Shown here: one piece after another, positions 4,718 through 5,560 of the stretch
How the letters are laid out: the number at the start of each line of letters is the position of its first letter
Position numbering within the stretch: the stretch's first letter is position 1
NCBI GenBank assembly: GCA_946626395.1
Contig: CAMOUF010000240.1
Coordinates: 1 to 5,560 of the forward strand
DNA: 5,560 bases
DNA from: an uncultured Clostridia bacterium
GTDB lineage: Bacteria > Bacillota > Clostridia > Christensenellales > Aristaeellaceae
Reading direction: 5' to 3'
The notes under the pieces: model-generated
Told to the model about the DNA's origin: nothing
Seen by the model: the letters and a program-made list of their open reading frames with translations, nothing else
Database searches by the model: none
Made by a program: the position numbers and the translations under genes

Positions 4718-5560
4718 ATGCCAAAGAAAAAAACAAGCTATCAGTGCACAGCCTGCGGCTATGAAAACCCCCGGTGGATGGGCAAATGCCCGGAGTGCGG
4801 GGCCTGGAACACCATGGAGGAAATCATGCCCGCGCCGGAGGAGGCCGCGCCCAAGGCGTACAAGCAGCGGGGCGGCACCGGCAGCCAGGCCGCCGCCATG
4901 CGGGACATTGAAACCGGGGAGCAGGTGTATGTGTCCTCCGGCCTGCCGGAATTGGACCGGGTGCTGGGGGGCGGCATCGTGGAAGGGTCGCTGATGCTGG
5001 TGGGGGGCGACCCCGGCATCGGCAAATCCACGCTGCTTTTGCAGGTGTGCCATCATTTGTGCCGGGCGGGCAAGCGGGTGCTGTATGTCAGCGGCGAGGA
5101 AAGCGCCCGGCAGATCAAGCTGCGGGCCCAGCGCCTGGGGGTGGCGGACAGCGCCATGATGGTGCTCACCGAAAACGCCATGGACCAGGTGGAGGAAAAG
5201 CTGCGGGCGGTGGCCCCGGAGTTCTGCGTGATCGACTCCATCCAGACCATGTACCGCCCGGAGATGGGCAGCGCCCCCGGCAGCGTGAGCCAGGTCAGGG
5301 AAAGCGCCAGCCTGCTCATGCGCTACGCGAAAACCGAGGGCTGCGCCATTTTCCTGGTGGGCCATGTGACCAAGGAAGGGGCCCTGGCCGGGCCGAGGAT
5401 TTTAGAGCACATGGTGGACGTGGTGCTGTATTTCGAGGGTGACCATCAGCACGAATACCGGCTGCGCCGGGGGGAGAAAAACCGCTTTGGCCCGGTGAAA
5501 GAAATGGGCAATTTTGCAATGACCGGGGAACGGATGATGGCAGGGAAAAACGCAACGACA
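4718..5560 (+). CDS. radA: DNA repair protein RadA (5' part only)
   Basis: The first 281 residues are present; the usual length is about 450, so the C-terminal Lon-protease-like domain lies beyond the right edge. A four-cysteine zinc finger is intact at Cys10, Cys13, Cys24 and Cys27. Then come the RecA-like ATPase Walker A GDPGIGKST (97-105), the YVSGEES segment, Walker B VIDSIQTM with Asp173, and SQVRESA. The RadA-specific motif KNRFG is at 254-258, preceded by VGHVTKEGALAGPRILEHMVD and YFEGD. RadA (also called Sms) is a RecA-related ATPase that drives branch migration of recombination intermediates in the cytoplasm. After KNRFG the sequence EMGNFAMTGERMM diverges from the B. subtilis form but aligns without gaps, so no frameshift is inferred. 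It follows the carrier-like gene after 83 bp on the same strand. In many Firmicutes disA follows radA; that cannot be checked here. Confidence 0.95.
   Translation, partial: MPKKKTSYQCTACGYENPRWMGKCPECGAWNTMEEIMPAPEEAAPKAYKQRGGTGSQAAAMRDIETGEQVYVSSGLPELDRVLGGGIVEGSLMLVGGDPGIGKSTLLLQVCHHLCRAGKRVLYVSGEESARQIKLRAQRLGVADSAMMVLTENAMDQVEEKLRAVAPEFCVIDSIQTMYRPEMGSAPGSVSQVRESASLLMRYAKTEGCAIFLVGHVTKEGALAGPRILEHMVDVVLYFEGDHQHEYRLRRGEKNRFGPVKEMGNFAMTGERMMAGKNATT

Noticed and set aside
4625..5365. Long open frame of 246 codons antisense to radA
   Set aside because: It is His/Gly/Ala-rich low-complexity translation, as expected from the complement of GC-rich codons, and radA on the other strand is unmistakable.
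5500..5560. Possible frameshift at the end of the RadA fragment
   Set aside because: The sequence after KNRFG aligns without gaps to the known pattern (EMG-F-M), and the frame stays open to the edge.

Overview
The window reads like a stretch of chromosome from a GC-rich member of the Bacillota (Clostridia-like). This rests on strong AGGAGG-type ribosome binding sites, sigma-A-like promoters in AT-rich intergenic DNA, GC-rich coding sequence, and a HelD protein of the Firmicutes type. The assignment to this group is an inference. No phage, transposase, CRISPR, tRNA or rRNA sequence was seen.

Left part, minus strand. The 5' end of a secreted solute-binding protein of a (probably sugar) ABC transporter runs off the left edge at base 1. 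It has a well-formed extended -10 promoter and a good ribosome binding site. Upstream of it lies an intergenic stretch of about 235 bp. This holds an imperfect inverted repeat built from 7-bp units (GCAATAG / CTATTGC), resembling a small non-coding dispersed repeat. Next, also on the minus strand, is a complete gene of about 398 codons for a protein related to L-fucose/L-arabinose isomerases. Together these two genes suggest sugar uptake and catabolism, but they appear to have separate promoters.

Centre. A 214-bp divergent intergenic region carries a clear minus-strand promoter for the isomerase-like gene, a leader hairpin, and the ribosome binding site of a plus-strand gene.

Right part, plus strand. 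A complete helD gene (730 aa; superfamily 1 helicase-like ATPase that recycles RNA polymerase) overlaps by 8 bp a small gene for a protein with an acyl-carrier-protein-like fold. That protein lacks the serine that normally carries phosphopantetheine. After an 83-bp gap with terminator- or attenuator-like inverted repeats comes radA, the DNA branch-migration ATPase of recombinational repair. It is cut by the right edge after 281 codons. The right half is therefore an information-processing cluster (transcription recycling and DNA repair) with an unexplained, translationally coupled, degenerate carrier-protein-like gene between its two ATPases. That gene is the most unusual item in the window.
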